A stretch of 64,000 nt of DNA from Rhodopseudomonas boonkerdii (lineage in GTDB: Bacteria; Pseudomonadota; Alphaproteobacteria; Rhizobiales; Xanthobacteraceae), in contig NZ_CP036537.1 in the NCBI RefSeq assembly GCF_021184025.1, forward strand, positions 3,348,001 through 3,412,000, written 5' to 3'. Every line of letters starts with the position of its first letter. Position 1 is the stretch's first letter. Shown piece by piece: positions 61,823-64,000 of this stretch. A model generated the notes under the pieces. That model searched no databases. It was not told the origin of the DNA and saw only the letters and a program-made list of their open reading frames with translations. Made by a program: the position numbers and the translations under genes.

Positions 61823-62023
61823 ATGCAGAGCATCATCGCCTTCCAGCGCGAGATCTATCTCGCGCTGTCGCACGTATGTCTGATCGCCATCGTCTTCCGG
61901 AAATGGCTGGCACGTCTGCTTGAAACGAAGGGCGCGCAACTGCACGGCGCTGCCCGCTTCGTGGAAGCGGCCTCCGGAGCTGTTCTGATCCTGATAGCGG
62001 CGATAGAGCTGCATTCAGGCTGA
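61823..62023 (+). pseudogene. Small membrane ORF, possible internally deleted transporter remnant
   Basis: 66 residues: MQSIIAFQREIYLALS, then HVCLIAIVFRKWLARLLETK and AARFVEAASGAVLILIAAIE. The start resembles the N-terminus, and the end the C-terminal helix, of NicO/RcnA-like nickel/cobalt exporters, with the intervening transmembrane core missing. An in-frame internal deletion would explain this. It might instead be a genuine small membrane protein. It follows the MFS gene by 18 bp and overlaps the convergent acyltransferase gene by 9 bases. Confidence 0.4.
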
Positions 62024-63079
62024 CTCCCCCTCAACGCGGCGCCGCTTGAAATACCGCTTAAGGTCAAGAGCCGGCTTTTCGACGAGCGTCCATGACGCGA
62101 AAGCCAACGGTATGACGACCACCAATGCCAACAGGATCATCAGTTCGGCGGACATAGCGGGAAAGAGAACGATAATGCTCTGCTGGATCGGCCACCCGTA
62201 GATGTACGTCCCATATGAGATATCGGTGTCGCGCGTGATGCGCGTCAACGGCCCGTAGCTGAACGAACCCGCGACCATGACGAAGTGCGCGACAAGCACG
62301 ATGTAGGCGAGACCGGCGAAGCGCGTGCCCGTGGCCGCGACGGCGACCGCGAGCGAGGACACCAGAAGCCAGGGCGTCAACGGGATCGCATGACGGAAGC
62401 GGTAGGCCAGCGCTCCGAGCAAGAAGCAGAACCCGTACCGCCCCATGTGGAACGGCCAAGCCGATATCGACGAGTTGAGGATCATCGGGGCGGTCAGGAT
62501 GTAGACCGAACCGGCGATCAGTATCATCGCGACGAGCGCCATCCACGAACGGAGCAGTCCGCATAGCTGCAGAAGAGCCAACCCCGCATAGGCCGCCAGC
62601 TCGTATTTGAGTGTCCAGAGCGGGTCGTTCGGTATTTCGGAGAACGGCGCTGTCGTGAAGACCCCGTGCGGCGGCTCGGCGCGGGCAAACTTCAGGATGA
62701 CGGTGAACGGGTAGAGCCACGTGTGCGCGTCCGTGAAATAATCGCTCAACTTCCAAGTCGTCATCACCGGACCCAGCACGAGAGCGAAGAATGCCCCGCA
62801 GACGAACAAGCCGGGTATCACCCTCAAGAAGCGCGCCGCCGTGAAGTGCACCAGGCTCGGATTTCGCGCGAGGCTGAGCGACAGCGTCAGCCCCGACAGA
62901 AAGAAGAACGCGTTGACGGCGTGCTGGCCGAGCGTGAACGGCGTCAGCGGCGCCAACGGCTCCGGCGCCCCTGGTCCTATCCGCATGACGTATGCGTGCG
63001 AGACGATCACGCTGACGGCCGCGACGAGGCGGATGAAATTGAAAGAATTACGGTTGGCATCAAGAACTTCCGAAAGCAT
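62015..63079 (-). CDS. Acyltransferase-3 family membrane protein
   Basis: About 354 residues from the ATG at 63079 (MLSEVLDANRNSFNFIRLVA). Ten or so hydrophobic segments and the acyltransferase-3 motifs NFIRLVAAVSVIVSHAYVMR (with the conserved Arg and His), AVNAFFFLSGLTLSLSLARN and RFLRVIPGLFVCG are present; ISYGTYIYGWPIQQ is near the end. Such proteins O-acylate cell-surface sugars. It is not obviously linked to metal resistance. Confidence 0.88.
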   Translation of the reverse strand: MLSEVLDANRNSFNFIRLVAAVSVIVSHAYVMRIGPGAPEPLAPLTPFTLGQHAVNAFFFLSGLTLSLSLARNPSLVHFTAARFLRVIPGLFVCGAFFALVLGPVMTTWKLSDYFTDAHTWLYPFTVILKFARAEPPHGVFTTAPFSEIPNDPLWTLKYELAAYAGLALLQLCGLLRSWMALVAMILIAGSVYILTAPMILNSSISAWPFHMGRYGFCFLLGALAYRFRHAIPLTPWLLVSSLAVAVAATGTRFAGLAYIVLVAHFVMVAGSFSYGPLTRITRDTDISYGTYIYGWPIQQSIIVLFPAMSAELMILLALVVVIPLAFASWTLVEKPALDLKRYFKRRRVEGESA

Positions 63080-63166
63080 GACGTTTCCCCAAACGTTCGA
63101 CCCCGAAAATGTTTTCTGAAAAGGTGCCCGGGCGGGACGCGAGACGACGCCCGCCCGGGATGTCAT

Positions 63167-63814
63167 TTAGTCGTTCTTCGCCGTGACGGCGTCGTATGGG
63201 CCATCGACGCGAAGCGTGACCTTCACAGGCGCCTTGCCGCGATTGCGCCAGAACCAGCCGTGCGATCCGTCGAATGCGGCTTCGAGCACGCCTTCCTCGC
63301 CCGCGGAGCCACGTCCCTTCGAATAGCTCTTCGACGTCTGCCCGGCCTCGCCGTGCATGTCGTAGTTCACGGTCCCGTCGGCGACGGACCATTTGAACTT
63401 CACCTTGCCGCCCTTCTGCATGCCGAGTTTGGCTTCGATATATTCGCCGGGCTTGAGGGTGTAGCTCTTCTCTTCGGCCTTCTGGCTGATCGCTGCCGTC
63501 GGAGTCTGCGCGTGCGCGGACGAGATCAGCAGCCCCATGATGGCGTCGCCCAGCCCGGAGCGCCTGTCCGCCGCGGGAGCGCCGGCATCCTTGGCCTTGT
63601 CGCGGGCCGCCTCGTCGGCGAGCTGCGACTTGATCTCGCCCATCTCGGTCAGACCGAGCGCGCGTCCCGCTCCGGTGGGATCGATCGCGTATTCGGCCGG
63701 GAGAACGACCGTGACGAGGATCGCGGCCGCAGCAGCGATCGCGATGGCCGTGGAGCGAAGAAGTTGCGCGGACGACGGAAGGTCGGCACGCGAAGGCATG
63801 TCGGTGTTGTACAT
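63167..63814 (-). CDS. Membrane-anchored periplasmic protein (transmembrane anchor protein)
   Basis: 215 residues. One transmembrane helix lies at about residues 20-40 (STAIAIAAAAAILVTVVLPA). The region after it is charged and helical. The C-terminal 110 residues, from SYTLKPGEYIEAKLGMQKGG and KFKWSVADGTVNYDMHGEAG to GSHGWFWRNRGKAPVKVTLR, form a cupredoxin-like or beta-sandwich domain with His and Met residues. I recall proteins of this form next to HupE/UreJ and CusA-type genes; the partial gene upstream fits. Function unknown. Confidence 0.7.
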   Translation of the reverse strand: MYNTDMPSRADLPSSAQLLRSTAIAIAAAAAILVTVVLPAEYAIDPTGAGRALGLTEMGEIKSQLADEAARDKAKDAGAPAADRRSGLGDAIMGLLISSAHAQTPTAAISQKAEEKSYTLKPGEYIEAKLGMQKGGKVKFKWSVADGTVNYDMHGEAGQTSKSYSKGRGSAGEEGVLEAAFDGSHGWFWRNRGKAPVKVTLRVDGPYDAVTAKND

Positions 63815-63839
63815 CGATGTGTTTCCGTAGTTTGAGATG

Positions 63840-64000
63840 TCAGGAGACGAGAAGGCCGGTGAGCTGATAACCGATCAGCACGAAGCCGGCCGTCATGATG
63901 GCTGTGTTGGCCGTGTAGGCGTGGCGCCAGAACCCGTCGGTCCGCCGCCAGTAGCCCATCACGATCAGGATCGCTCCGAGCGCCAGCAACTGGCCGACTT
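63840..64000 (-). CDS. HupE/UreJ-like membrane protein, C-terminal part (5' end outside window)
   Basis: The last 52 codons are visible, ending at TGA (63842-63840): VGQLLALGAILIVMGYWRRT, DGFWRHAYTANTAIMTAGFV, LIGYQLTGLLVS. Two hydrophobic helices and the GQL motif with the TANTAIM segment suggest the end of a HupE/UreJ-type (nickel-related) membrane protein. It precedes the membrane-anchor protein on the same strand by 25 bp. The call is tentative because most of the gene is missing. Confidence 0.5.
   Translation of the reverse strand, partial: VGQLLALGAILIVMGYWRRTDGFWRHAYTANTAIMTAGFVLIGYQLTGLLVS

Overview
The window looks like chromosomal DNA from an alphaproteobacterium of the Rhizobiales, most likely the Bradyrhizobium/Rhodopseudomonas/Afipia/Tardiphaga group. 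Reasons: high-GC coding with strong GC3, an RNase E tail rich in Glu and Arg, a cobalamin-dependent ribonucleotide reductase, a BA14K-type secreted protein, DUF1236, DUF2155 and DUF2934 proteins, an alphaproteobacterial NDUFA12-type complex I factor, and promoters matching the sigma-EcfG stress consensus. This assignment is inference from gene content; no rRNA or tRNA gene was seen.

Region 1 (1-39 kb) is mostly core chromosome. It starts inside rne and continues with dctA, an aminotransferase-bioY pair and an M48/TPR protease. A gene string that I recall as clustered in many Rhizobiales can be followed through it: M48 protease, DsbA-like oxidoreductase, aroQ, accB, accC, aat, DUF2155, NDUFA12. 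Here it is broken up by extra modules: an ArsR/SRPBCC pair, a REP-associated transposase with its REP repeats, a two-component system, a PQQ dehydrogenase, a DUF1236 protein, a CHASE3 kinase with two receiver proteins, an NDH-2-like dehydrogenase, and a 7-kb catabolic block. The catabolic block holds an SDR, an alpha/beta hydrolase, a GntR/FCD regulator, a TRAP transporter, a second aroQ and a DJ-1/PfpI protein, and sits between the DUF2155 gene and NDUFA12. After NDUFA12 come a BA14K protein behind a near-ideal EcfG promoter, a GAF histidine kinase, a DMT exporter and nrdJ.

Region 2 (39-49 kb) is an accessory, defence-type island. It contains an ISL3-like transposase relative that has lost key acidic residues, a broken metallo-beta-lactamase-fold gene, a two-gene unit of an LCAT-like alpha/beta hydrolase and a CHAT-domain cysteine protease, and, convergent with it and sharing stop-codon bases, an operon of an HTH regulator, an AAA+ ATPase and a subtilisin-like protease. 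The last pair matches the IetA/IetS architecture known as a plasmid-stability toxin-antitoxin pair and as an anti-phage system. The hydrolase-CHAT unit is the best candidate here for an undescribed system.

Region 3 (48.7-53.4 kb) carries small Cys-rich proteins and a DNA-damage string (HMCES/YedK-type peptidase, small secreted protein, DinB, 2'-5' RNA ligase-like protein), then DUF2934 and a DUF2147-MarR operon.

Region 4 (53.7-64 kb) is a metal-resistance cluster: a CsoR/RcnR-family repressor heading a tightly overlapping operon of adaptor, HME-RND pump, TolC and a zinc-ribbon protein. Divergent from it are a ligand-less CsoR-like paralogue, an MFS exporter with a His-rich tail and a small remnant membrane ORF. 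An acyltransferase-3 protein, a membrane-anchored periplasmic protein and a partial HupE/UreJ-like protein end the window. Nickel or cobalt is the most likely substrate; this is inferred from the RND signature, the His-rich tail and the repressor ligand set.
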